Notes under the pieces: generated by a model | What the model saw: the letters and a program-made list of their open reading frames with translations, nothing else | Database searches by the model: none | Told to the model about the DNA's origin: nothing | In this document: positions 1-6,203 of the stretch, in pieces | Layout of the letters: each line of letters starts with the position of its first letter | How positions within the stretch are numbered: position 1 is the stretch's first letter | NCBI GenBank assembly: GCA_900551005.1 | Contig: URUL01000086.1 | Coordinates: 1 to 8,019 of the forward strand | Reading direction: 5' to 3' | Source: an uncultured Ruminococcus sp. | GTDB lineage: Bacteria; Bacillota; Clostridia; Oscillospirales; CAG-272 | Length of the DNA stretch: 8,019 nt | Program-made: the position numbers and the translations under genes

Positions 1-83
1 ATTTCTAAGAGGGAACCTCTTAGATGACTTTTGGTACTTTTGGTCACGCAAAAGTACATGAAGTATAAGGTACTTTTCGCTTG
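1..83 (+). repeat. Dispersed hairpin repeat, module A, copy 1
   Basis: This segment recurs at 232-313. Bases 1-45 are identical in both copies; they differ by a two-base change (CG to TA) in a hairpin loop and a short altered patch around 64-69 that includes a one-base indel. It contains a perfect 9-bp inverted repeat with a GAA loop (4-12 with 16-24) and a second perfect 9-bp inverted repeat (34-42 with 49-57, GTACTTTTG/CAAAAGTAC). The two-base difference lies in the loop of the second hairpin, so both stems are kept. The element may extend left of the window. There is no transposase, so it is best described as a REP- or MITE-like intergenic repeat. Confidence 0.85.
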
Positions 84-145
84 TCCGAAAAGTACGAAAA
101 GGACAAAAAGAGGAAGGCTTTCCTCTTTTGAACTCCTTCCGTATA
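67..145 (+). repeat. Dispersed hairpin repeat, module B, left copy
   Basis: These 79 bases match 7941-8019 with only two mismatches, in the same orientation, although the copies lie almost 7.9 kb apart. The module holds a perfect 10-bp inverted repeat (GTACTTTTCG at 70-79 with CGAAAAGTAC at 86-95). A second perfect 10-bp inverted repeat follows (AAAAGAGGAA at 106-115 with TTCCTCTTTT at 120-129, loop GGCT). One mismatch lies in the loop of the first hairpin and the other lies outside both stems. The module directly follows module A here, so A and B together form one composite element. Confidence 0.9.
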
Positions 146-186
146 AAAGAAACGGCGGGCGTGCATGAAGTCTGTGCGCTGACAGA

Positions 187-211
187 GCCGAGGCGCTGAG
201 CGCGCTTTGGC
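187..211. repeat. GC-rich hairpin between repeat copies
   Basis: A 10-bp imperfect stem (187-196 with 202-211, two G-U pairs when read as RNA) encloses a 5-base loop. It lies in the 86-base spacer (146-231) between the two left-hand repeat copies, where no gene or convincing ribosome binding site is visible. The spacer is more GC-rich than the repeats. It could be part of a structured transcript running through this region, but that is inference. Confidence 0.4.
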
Positions 212-231
212 AGGTGGGAAATGACAGGGAG

Positions 232-313
232 ATTTCTAAGAGGGAACCTCTTAGATGACTTTTGGTACTTTTGGTCATACAAAAGTACATGAAGCACCTG
301 TACTTTTCGCTTG
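232..313 (+). repeat. Dispersed hairpin repeat, module A, copy 2
   Basis: Second copy of the element that starts the window. Both inverted repeats are conserved (235-243 with 247-255, and 265-273 with 280-288). Similarity stops at about 313, just after the sequence TACTTTTCGCTTG, so most of module B is missing. Instead the sequence runs into the strong terminator at 329-365. This truncation point marks an edge where the repeat was rearranged or joined to other sequence. Confidence 0.85.
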
Positions 314-328
314 CTTTTCGACAGTCTG

Positions 329-365
329 AGAGCCTCGGCGCACGATGCGCCGAGGCTCTTTTTCT
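329..365 (+). terminator. Strong rightward intrinsic terminator
   Basis: A perfect 14-bp, very GC-rich stem (329-342 with 346-359) with a 3-base CGA loop is followed immediately by a T-rich tract (357-367). The T tract is on the plus strand only, so it stops rightward transcription. No rightward gene lies upstream within the window. It therefore belongs either to a gene left of the window or to a transcript made from the repeat region. It also keeps such transcription out of the leftward SLH gene. Confidence 0.9.
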
Positions 366-477
366 TTTTAAAAAAGCCGGATATTTTTCTGCGAAAAGTG
401 CTGTTTTTTCTATAAAATAATTACAGAGAGCAGAGAACGCAATAAAAAACCGTGAAAAAAAGGGGGCTTTCTGTTTG
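366..477. other. AT-rich spacer downstream of the SLH gene
   Basis: This stretch separates the rightward terminator from the stop codon of the leftward SLH gene. On the minus strand it contains U-rich runs but no convincing GC-rich stem in front of them, so I see no clear intrinsic terminator for the SLH gene. No gene is visible here. Confidence 0.5.
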
Positions 478-1722
478 TCATCTGCTTTCGAGCATATAGA
501 GGAGCAGCTTTGCGGCTTCCGCACGGCTAAGGGCTTTTTCCGCCGACGTATCGGCAAAAACGCCGAGCGAGGCAAGAACATCTATCCCCTCCTGCGTTAT
601 CTCCGTCTTTTCATCGGCAAAAACGCAAACAGCATCATCTACGGAATATTTTTCGATTCCCGCTATCCTGCCGACAATCGTTGCCGCATGAGCGAGAGTT
701 ATGCTCTCGTTCGGTCTGAATACGGCACCGTCATCGGTATCAAAGCCATAGACCAGCTTCATTTCCTGCGCCTTGGCGATATATCTGCGCTGATATCCCG
801 TAAATGAAGCGTCATCCGTGAAAAGGCTGGCAGCAGAAGCATCGCCCTGATCGATATCGGAAGCCCGCATCGCCATTATCAAAAAATCGGCTCGGCTTAT
901 CTCCTTTTCGGGAGAGAAGGTCCTCATATCTCCGAGCTTTTCACCCGTGAGAATATCATTCTCCGCGAGAATGACAGCCGCCATATGTGCGCTGTCGTTC
1001 TGCATATCGGAATACTCTATATCGAGTCTGTTCCTTTCCACCTGAATTTTTACGGTGGCAGGCGCGGATTCATTCCCATATTTGTCTACGGCAACAAACG
1101 TGAATTTATCCTTGCCGCGGAAATTTTCATCCGGCGTATATTTGATCTCGCCTGCACTTCTGTCAAGCAAGGTCACATTGCCGTGACGTGCGTTTTTCGT
1201 GATATGAAACGTCACCTCGTCCTCATCGGGATCGCTTGCGGCAAGGGAGGCGAAAACGGCGATATTTTCCTTTGCGGCAAGCTCATCTGCCTTTGCCACA
1301 GGAGCAAAATTCAGCTTTTCCATGGGAATTACGGCACATTCAAAGGAGCTTTCATAGCCGCTTTCGATGAGACGGAAGCGGAAGGTCGCTTCCTCTCCTC
1401 CACTCGGCACAAAGACAAGCTCCTCGAATTCCTCTCTTGTGATGATCTGTCCGGGCAGAACATCAGCTTCTCCGAGCTTGAGCGTACCCGCCTCGGATGA
1501 CGGCAATTCCGTTATGACGGCGGAGCCTGCCTGCACGCCGAGCACACTGTCAAAATCATATGCGGTGAAATGCGCGGCATTCTCACCGATACAGGTTTTT
1601 ATCAGTCTTGTTTCATTCTGCATGACCGATATTGCAGGAGAAAGCAGATCGGCGGCAGATAGGGAAAGGCACATTAGCATGACCAGTAGGAAAACCGTCA
1701 GTAAAATGTTGATTTTCTTCAT
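478..1722 (-). CDS. Secreted S-layer-homology protein with two cadherin-like Ig domains
   Basis: A 414-residue exported protein. Residues 1-24 form a typical signal peptide (MKK, a long Leu/Val/Met core, then LSAA) with no good lipobox. Residues about 52-132 resemble a bacterial cadherin-like domain (GTLKLGEADVLPGQIIT followed by LVFVP). Residues about 139-228 are a second, clearer one (SDPDEDEVTF, then HGNVTL, YTPDENFRGKDKFTF and DKYGNES), of the Big_9 type. The C-terminus carries three SLH repeats at about 237-289, 300-356 and 366-412. In this family SLH repeats bind pyruvylated secondary cell-wall polymer, so the protein is probably anchored on the cell surface with the Ig domains exposed. 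Three SLH repeats is the usual number for stable anchoring. The ATG at 1720-1722 has an AAGGAAG ribosome binding site nine bases upstream. The stop is TGA. The gene diverges from the sugar-modification operon. Its ligand is unknown. Confidence 0.9.
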   Translation of the reverse strand: MKKINILLTVFLLVMLMCLSLSAADLLSPAISVMQNETRLIKTCIGENAAHFTAYDFDSVLGVQAGSAVITELPSSEAGTLKLGEADVLPGQIITREEFEELVFVPSGGEEATFRFRLIESGYESSFECAVIPMEKLNFAPVAKADELAAKENIAVFASLAASDPDEDEVTFHITKNARHGNVTLLDRSAGEIKYTPDENFRGKDKFTFVAVDKYGNESAPATVKIQVERNRLDIEYSDMQNDSAHMAAVILAENDILTGEKLGDMRTFSPEKEISRADFLIMAMRASDIDQGDASAASLFTDDASFTGYQRRYIAKAQEMKLVYGFDTDDGAVFRPNESITLAHAATIVGRIAGIEKYSVDDAVCVFADEKTEITQEGIDVLASLGVFADTSAEKALSRAEAAKLLLYMLESR

Positions 1723-1731
1723 TCTTTAAAT

Positions 1732-1738
1732 CTTCCTT
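1732..1738 (-). promoter_or_regulatory. Ribosome binding site of the SLH gene
   Basis: Read on the minus strand this is AAGGAAG, nine bases before the ATG at 1722, which supports that start. The remaining leader (1739-1830) is AT-rich. It has a small inverted repeat (TCCGC/GCGGA, 1749-1753 with 1759-1763) but no leftward promoter that I can call with confidence. Confidence 0.7.
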
Positions 1739-1830
1739 TCAGAAATTTTCCGCTTCATGCGGATGATGCTAATATTTTTACCTGACTTTTCCTCTTTTAT
1801 AAGTAAAAGCTCAATTATTTTTGTCTGCTA

Positions 1831-1859
1831 TTGAAATCAAAGAGAAAATATGGTATACT
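1831..1859 (+). promoter_or_regulatory. Sigma-A promoter of the sugar-modification operon
   Basis: A -35 box TTGAAA (1831-1836) and a -10 box TATACT (1854-1859) are separated by exactly 17 bases. The -10 is preceded by TGG, giving an extended -10 element. Each box differs from consensus by one base. Transcription would start near 1866, leaving a leader of about 35 bases before the first gene of the operon. Confidence 0.85.
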
Positions 1860-1900
1860 GAGATCAATAGATCCGCCGGATGGCGCAGCTTTGAGGTTTT

Positions 1901-2344
1901 ATGAAAATGAGTAAAAAATCAAGTAAAAATCTTTTTGAATTTCTGAGGTATGCCATTGTCGGCGGTGTTGCGGCACTGATCGATATGGGCGTGCTTGCAC
2001 TTTTCAAAGAGGTTGTTTTCGGCGGAAGCGAAAAGGTTTCCGTTATTATTCTCTCTACTACAGCGGGATTTTTTGCGGGCCTTGCCGTAAACTTTATCCT
2101 GTCGCGCATTTTTGTCTTTACTTCTGAGGAACAGCACAGCAAGGACAAGGGCTGGAAGGGCTTCCTGCTCTATGCTCTTGTCGGTGCCATAGGCTATGGG
2201 CTGACCGTACTGCTCATGTGGGTCGGCACAAACATAACGGGCAGAGCCGGTTTCTGGTATCTGCTTGTCAACTGCGTGGTGAAAGGAATCGTCCTCATCT
2301 GGAACTATGTGGGAAGAAAGATCCTCGTTTACAGAGGCAAATGA
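1901..2344 (+). CDS. GtrA-family polyprenyl-phosphate-sugar membrane protein
   Basis: A 147-residue protein of the usual length for GtrA-like proteins (PF04138). Four membrane segments are apparent at about 15-36, 47-69, 87-108 and 118-136. They form two similar halves, each ending in the family's Asn/Arg/Val pattern: NFILSRIFVF (64-73) and NYVGRKILVYR (135-145). The first segment starts with the typical FLRYAIVGGVAALID. Family members are thought to flip or help move polyprenyl-phosphate-linked sugars across the cytoplasmic membrane for use by surface glycosyltransferases. The ribosome binding site GAGG (1893-1896) is only four bases from the ATG at 1901 and ten from the in-frame ATG at 1907, so the second Met is an equally plausible start. 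It is the first gene of the operon; no GtrB-like prenyl-phosphate glycosyltransferase partner is in the window. Confidence 0.92.
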   Translation: MKMSKKSSKNLFEFLRYAIVGGVAALIDMGVLALFKEVVFGGSEKVSVIILSTTAGFFAGLAVNFILSRIFVFTSEEQHSKDKGWKGFLLYALVGAIGYGLTVLLMWVGTNITGRAGFWYLLVNCVVKGIVLIWNYVGRKILVYRGK

Positions 2345-2382
2345 GAGTTTTTCCCCCGAGAAAAAGAAGATTCGCTCTGTAT

Positions 2383-2412
2383 CTGAATGAAATTTGCCTC
2401 ATGCCATATAAT
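2383..2412 (+). promoter_or_regulatory. Possible internal promoter before the flavoprotein gene
   Basis: A perfect -10 hexamer TATAAT (2407-2412) lies in the 91-base gap between the GtrA and flavoprotein genes. The best -35 candidate, CTGAAT (2383-2388) with an 18-base spacer, matches only three of six positions. A start near 2419 would leave only a few bases before the ribosome binding site. It may give weak separate transcription of the downstream genes, or be chance. Confidence 0.3.
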
Positions 2413-2435
2413 AAAACCGAAAGGAAGAAGAAAAC

Positions 2436-4001
2436 ATGGAAAAGAAAACAGCCATTATCATCGGTGCGGGTCCTGCCGGACTTACCGCAGCATACAAATT
2501 GCTCACGGAAACCGATATAAAACCGATCATCCTGGAAGAATCGGAATATATCGGCGGCATTTCGCGCACGGCGCAGTACGGCGGAAACCGCATGGATATA
2601 GGCGGTCACCGCTTCTTCACGAAGATAGACGAAGTCAATGAGCTGTGGGAGCATTTCATGCCGATGCAGGGAGCGCCGTCAAAGGATGACATAATTCTCG
2701 GCAATGAAAAGACGCTCTCGGAGGGCGGCCCTGACCCGGAAAAAACAGACAAGGTCATGCTTTCCCGCCGCAGAGTTTCCCGCATATATTACCTGCATAA
2801 GTTTTTCGACTATCCCATTTCCATGAAGGCCGAGACCTTTAAAAACATGGGCTTCGGCAGAACGGTCAAGGCGGGCGTCGGTTATGTATGGTCGAGCATC
2901 TTCAAGAAAAAAGAGGATTCCCTGCGTAATTTCTATATCAACCGCTTCGGCAAGCCGCTCTATGAAATGTTCTTCGAGGATTATACCGAGAAGCTCTGGG
3001 GAGTCAATCCCTCGGAGATACCCGCTGACTGGGGTGCACAGCGGGTAAAGGGGCTTTCGCTCATGAAAGCCGTTTTGTCGGCGCTGACAAAGCCCTTCAA
3101 AAAGAAGGACGGCAAGGTGTAGACGTCTCACATCGAGGAAATATCCTATACGAAAAAAGGACCGGGGCAGCTCTATGAAGCGATGGCAGACGAGATCCGT
3201 GCGCTCGGAGGAGAGATCATACTAAATTCCCGCGTGATGAAAATCGAGACAGACGGACATGAAATAAAAAGCGTTACCGCCGAGGAAAAAGACGGCGAAA
3301 AATCTTACGGCGGTGATGTTTTCTTCTCTACCATGCCGATAAAGGATCTTGTTTGCGGCATGGGAAGCGTTGTGCCCGAGGATGTCCGCGATATCGCCGT
3401 AAATCTTCCCTATCGCGATTTCATGACGGTGGGACTCCTCGTCAACAAACTGAAAATAAAAAACAAAACAAAATTCAGAACCGTGGGCGATATCGTTCCC
3501 GACTGCTGGATATATATTCAGGAGCGCGAGGTCAAGCTCGGCAGACTCCAGATATTCAATAACTGGTCGCCCTATATGGTGCAGGATTTTGAAAACACCG
3601 TATGGATCGGTCTGGAATATTTCTGCAACGAGGGCGACGAATACTGGAATATGAGTGACGGCGATTTTATTGCCTTCGCCACGGATGAGCTTGCAAAGAT
3701 CGGCGTTATCGACAAAGAAGATGTGCTCGACAGCGTCCGCATAAAGGTAAAGAAGGCTTATCCCGCATATTTCGGCACATACAATCAATTTGACAAGGTC
3801 CGCACATATCTGGACGGCATAGAAAACCTCTGGTGCCTCGGCAGAAACGGTCAGCACCGCTATAACAATATGGATCACTCCATAATGACGGCGATAGAAG
3901 CCGTCCGTGCCGTTGCCTCGGGAAAAAGCTCCAAGGCAGATGTCTGGGGCGTAAACACGGAAAAAGAATATCATGAGGAGAAATCTGGAAATGGAAAATG
4001 A
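2436..4001 (+). CDS. FAD-dependent oxidoreductase (Glf/protoporphyrinogen-oxidase-like), interrupted by an in-frame TAG
   Basis: Read through codon 229 (TAG, 3120-3122), this is one 521-codon frame, a normal length for the family. Before the stop (2436-3119, 228 residues) are the Rossmann dinucleotide motif GAGPAG (10-15), the ribose-binding acidic residue after the second strand (E34), GGISRT (40-45) and MDIGGHRFF (53-61). After it the frame continues with TSHIEEISYTKKGPGQLYE and, near the end, the FAD-binding signature GRNGQHRYNNMDHS (469-482). Family members bind FAD and include enzymes acting on nucleotide sugars or on porphyrins; the neighbours favour a sugar or polyprenyl-sugar role, but the substrate is unknown. 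The start ATG has AAGGAAG (2421-2427) upstream. An internal restart at ATG 3183 lacks a good ribosome binding site and would omit the GPGQ motif. If the TAG is not read through, the protein is broken: the first half keeps only the N-terminal dinucleotide fold. The stop is TGA, overlapping the next gene by 11 bases. Confidence 0.85.
3120..3122 (+). other. In-frame amber codon inside the flavoprotein gene
   Basis: TAG replaces codon 229, between GKV and TSHIEE, in a segment where relatives (from memory) continue without a gap. One base change from CAG, GAG or AAG would produce it. No frameshift or other lesion accompanies it. There is no selenocysteine issue, because that uses TGA. The sequence does not show whether it is a nonsense mutation, an error, readthrough or amber recoding. 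Confidence 0.9.
3976..3980 (+). promoter_or_regulatory. Ribosome binding site that sets the start of the GT-C-like gene
   Basis: AGGAG lies within the end of the flavoprotein gene, ten bases before ATG 3991. An in-frame ATG at 3973 lies just before this site and has no good site of its own, so 3991 is preferred. The location inside the upstream frame suggests translational coupling. Confidence 0.65.
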
Positions 4002-5670
4002 TATCGAAATAAGAGAAGAAAAAGCTCATTTTTCTCTCGACAGAGAAAAGCTGCGCAAAATTTCCGCGATAGTATTTCCGTTGCTTCTCATTTTCCTTTC
4101 GTTTGCACTCGTGATCTATTATATTCTCGGACCTGCCGAGGGATATTTTCATTCCGACTGCACCGATACCATCTTATGGGCACAGGCAACATATGATTCG
4201 GGAAAGCTCATAAGCGACAATTTCCATTATGCGGCATTGCTTCCCTTCGGCGGAAATCTGCTGATGCTCCCGTTTATTCCGATATTCGGCGTATCGATGA
4301 CGACGCATAATATAGCCATGGTGCTTTTTGCCCTGCTTTTCTTTCTCTCGCTTTATGCGCTTGCGCGCTCGCTCGGCTATGATCTCGCAAAAACCTCCGT
4401 ACTGATATTTACCGTGACTCTCGTTCTCTCGGGTAGCGACAAGCTCCGCGAAATAATGTGGGGTCATATCATATATTACAGTCTCGGGCTTCTTTTCCTT
4501 GCCTTCGGGCTTTCTCTTGTCAACAAGATCCCGCAGGACAGCGGGCTTTTCTCGGAAAAAAGCCGCCGTGCAAAGGATATCATTCTCATAGCGGGGCTTT
4601 TCGTCTTTTCCGCCGCAACGGCGACAAACGGCATGCAGTCGATAGTGACATATATACTGCCTGTTGTCGGCGCACTTATTCTGGAGCGAATCTTCGCGAC
4701 GGCAGAGGAAAAATCTCTCATGCAGATAAGGCTTACCAACAGCTTTATCCTCATCGCCGTTTTTCTCTCGTCTACGATAGTCGGGCTTCTCATACTGAAG
4801 CTCATATCCGGCGGCGTGGAAGCCGGCTATGCAAACGCTTATTCCGGTTATTCTGCCATGTCCTCATGGAAAGACAATCTGCTCAAATTCGGCGGGGATT
4901 GGCTTTCGCTTATCGGCGTAAAGGTTGCGGACGGCGATACGCTTATGAGTATCAGCTCGATAGGCAATCTGATACGGATATTTACAGGGCTTTTCATACT
5001 CGTATTTCCCGTGATAGGCGCATGCCTCTATAAAAAACTGGAATCGCGCGGCGCAAGGCTCGTGCTTCTCGCGCATTTCGTTCAGAGTGCGCTGATTCTT
5101 TTCGCATATATTTGCGGCAGGCTCAATTCCGCAAACTGGAGACTCACTCCCATGCTCGGCTCGGCAGTGATCGCATCTGTCGTCTGCGCATGCGAATTGA
5201 TCAAGCCGCAGGGCTTCTCGCTCGTATCGAAGCGCTTTGCCGCGCTTTCGCTATGTCTGCTCTGTCTTGCACCTACGGTTTCTGCCCTGCAGATAGCCAA
5301 GATGCCCGCAAACTACGGCAGAGACAATGACCTGCACAGAATTGCCGACGAGCTCGAGAAAAGGGGGCTGACATACGGTTATGCGGATTTCTGGAAAGCA
5401 CAGGCGGTGACGGTGCTTTCGGATTCAAAGGTAAAAGTACGAAACATCCGGATAAGTGACGGCAAAATCTCCAAATACACCTATCAGTCGGAATATACGT
5501 GGTTTGACGACCAGCCTGATACGGAAAAATATTTCATCCTTCTTTCGGATTATGAATATTCGCTTTTGCAATTTAATCTTATTCTTGAGCATCCGACCGC
5601 TACCACACAAACTATAGATGGATATAAAATATTGATCTTGCCATATAATCCGTTCACTAAAGGAGAATAA
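3991..5670 (+). CDS. Polytopic membrane protein, probable GT-C-type glycosyltransferase
   Basis: A 559-residue protein from ATG 3991 (565 from ATG 3973). A short charged cytoplasmic tail precedes about 11-12 membrane segments, roughly 24-47, 83-101, 106-125, 133-150, 160-178, 200-218, 221-238, 253-275, 332-352, 365-382, 395-410 and 420-435. The first outside loop holds acidic residues E50, D56 and D59 (HSDCTDT), the place where GT-C enzymes such as ArnT and PMT-like proteins carry their catalytic Asp/Glu. The C-terminus (about 433-559) is a soluble, probably extracellular domain with aromatic-rich motifs (GYADFWKAQAVT, YTWFDDQPD). This fits an enzyme transferring a sugar from a polyprenyl-phosphate donor to a surface glycan or protein, matching the GtrA protein of the same operon. 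No family was recognised with certainty, and a transporter or polymerase remains possible. It overlaps the flavoprotein gene by 11 bases and ends 3 bases before the cupin gene. The stop is TAA. Confidence 0.75.
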   Translation: MENDIEIREEKAHFSLDREKLRKISAIVFPLLLIFLSFALVIYYILGPAEGYFHSDCTDTILWAQATYDSGKLISDNFHYAALLPFGGNLLMLPFIPIFGVSMTTHNIAMVLFALLFFLSLYALARSLGYDLAKTSVLIFTVTLVLSGSDKLREIMWGHIIYYSLGLLFLAFGLSLVNKIPQDSGLFSEKSRRAKDIILIAGLFVFSAATATNGMQSIVTYILPVVGALILERIFATAEEKSLMQIRLTNSFILIAVFLSSTIVGLLILKLISGGVEAGYANAYSGYSAMSSWKDNLLKFGGDWLSLIGVKVADGDTLMSISSIGNLIRIFTGLFILVFPVIGACLYKKLESRGARLVLLAHFVQSALILFAYICGRLNSANWRLTPMLGSAVIASVVCACELIKPQGFSLVSKRFAALSLCLLCLAPTVSALQIAKMPANYGRDNDLHRIADELEKRGLTYGYADFWKAQAVTVLSDSKVKVRNIRISDGKISKYTYQSEYTWFDDQPDTEKYFILLSDYEYSLLQFNLILEHPTATTQTIDGYKILILPYNPFTKGE

Positions 5671-5673
5671 CAG

Positions 5674-6036
5674 ATGGAAGAAAAGAAAAGAGTTGTAATA
5701 ACAAAAAAGACACGGCTTAAAAACATCGAAAAGGCAAAGGTCCTCCGCCTGAAAAACGAGCTTCCGTACAGTGACGGTCAGATAATAAGCAAAACTCTCG
5801 TGCAAAACAGCGCCGTGAGCATAACGCTTTTCTCTTTTGACAAGGATGAGGAGATAAGCACGCATGAATCCGGCGGCGATGCTTTTGTGACATGTCTTGA
5901 CGGGATAGGGCTTATCACGATCGACGGAAAAGACTACGAGCTGCGGGAAGGCGAAGGTATCGTGATGCCGGCGCATCATCCGCATGCCGTACGCGGCAAG
6001 GAACGCTTCAAAATGATGCTGACGGTTGTATTTTAA
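5674..6036 (+). CDS. Small single-domain cupin protein
   Basis: A 120-residue cytoplasmic protein with one cupin_2-type beta barrel. The first cupin motif is around 59-77 (EEISTHESGGDAFVTCLDG), the strand region ITIDGKDYEL follows at 81-90, and the second motif is EGEGIVMPAHHPHAV (92-106). Likely metal ligands are H64 and H104, with H101 or H102 nearby. The usual HxH pair of motif 1 is reduced to a single His, so metal binding may be altered. The basic N-terminus (about 1-26, rich in Lys and Arg) lies outside the barrel. Many such proteins bind a small ligand or sugar without known catalysis, and some are sugar epimerases or isomerases; context favours a role with the sugar operon, but this is inference. 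The ribosome binding site AAAGGAG ends at 5665, eight bases before the ATG, and lies inside the end of the previous gene, so the two are likely coupled. The stop is TAA. Confidence 0.85.
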   Translation: MEEKKRVVITKKTRLKNIEKAKVLRLKNELPYSDGQIISKTLVQNSAVSITLFSFDKDEEISTHESGGDAFVTCLDGIGLITIDGKDYELREGEGIVMPAHHPHAVRGKERFKMMLTVVF

Positions 6037-6065
6037 AATTGCCATCTTTCCAAAAAAGATTTATA

Positions 6066-6086
6066 TTTTCGGTTAACAGCCGAAAA
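6066..6086 (+). other. Hairpin preceding and overlapping the operon terminator
   Basis: TTTTCGG (6066-6072) pairs with CCGAAAA (6080-6086) around a 7-base loop. Its right arm overlaps the first four bases of the terminator stem, so the two structures cannot both form fully. It may act as an RNA 3'-end processing or attenuation structure, or be incidental. Confidence 0.45.
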
Positions 6087-6132
6087 GACACAAGCTCTCT
6101 GCTTTTTATGGCCGAGGGCTTTTGTCTTTTTT
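6083..6132 (+). terminator. Terminator of the sugar-modification operon
   Basis: AAAAGACA (6083-6090) pairs with TGTCTTTT (6123-6130). After one mismatch AAGCTCTC (6092-6099) pairs with GAGGGCTT (6114-6121), with one G-U pair. The loop is 14 bases and a run of T follows the right arm. It lies about 45 bases after the cupin stop codon and before the RNase Y promoter, which separates the two transcription units. Confidence 0.8.
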
Positions 6133-6171
6133 GCGATATAAAATAAACTTTGAGCTTTTTTTCCTGACATC

Positions 6172-6200
6172 TTGACATATTGATTCATTTTTATTATAAT
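6172..6200 (+). promoter_or_regulatory. rny: Perfect-consensus sigma-A promoter of the RNase Y gene
   Basis: TTGACA (6172-6177) and TATAAT (6195-6200) are both exact consensus and separated by 17 bases. Transcription would start near 6207, giving a leader of about 73 bases. A second TATAAT at 6212-6217 has no matching -35. Strong constitutive expression would be expected. Confidence 0.92.
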
Positions 6201-6203
6201 AGT

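Noticed and set aside
1..313. CRISPR array or insertion sequence
   Set aside because: There are only two partial copies with unequal spacing, the repeats are palindromic and composite, and no Cas or transposase gene is present.
985..1500. A 171-codon rightward open frame opposite the SLH gene
   Set aside because: It lies wholly inside the SLH gene on the other strand, has no recognisable domain or ribosome binding site, and the SLH protein has clear domains throughout.
1880..1894. A four-codon leader frame (ATG GCG CAG CTT TGA) before the GtrA gene
   Set aside because: It is too short, has no ribosome binding site and no attenuator structure follows.
3222..3974. A 250-codon leftward open frame opposite the flavoprotein gene
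   Set aside because: Its translation is Cys/His/Phe-rich with no family features, while the plus strand carries well-known flavoprotein motifs along the same bases.
3973..3975. ATG 3973 as start of the GT-C-like protein
   Set aside because: It precedes the AGGAG site rather than following it; ATG 3991 is better placed. The earlier start cannot be fully excluded.
3183..4001. A separate gene starting at ATG 3183
   Set aside because: It is in the same frame as the upstream half, lacks a good ribosome binding site, and would omit the conserved GPGQ segment. It is better seen as the second part of one gene interrupted by TAG.
4458..5033. A 191-codon rightward open frame inside the GT-C-like gene
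   Set aside because: It is a shifted-frame shadow rich in Arg, Ser and His; the main frame gives regular membrane helices.
5431..5446. AAAAGTACGAAA inside the GT-C-like gene as another repeat copy
   Set aside because: The match is limited to a short core without the surrounding hairpin arms and lies within a coding frame, so it is likely chance.
5644..5649. TATAAT before the cupin gene as a promoter
   Set aside because: No -35 box is present at a suitable distance, and the gene is only 3 bases from the previous stop. The shared string TGCCATATAAT with 2402-2412 is probably chance.
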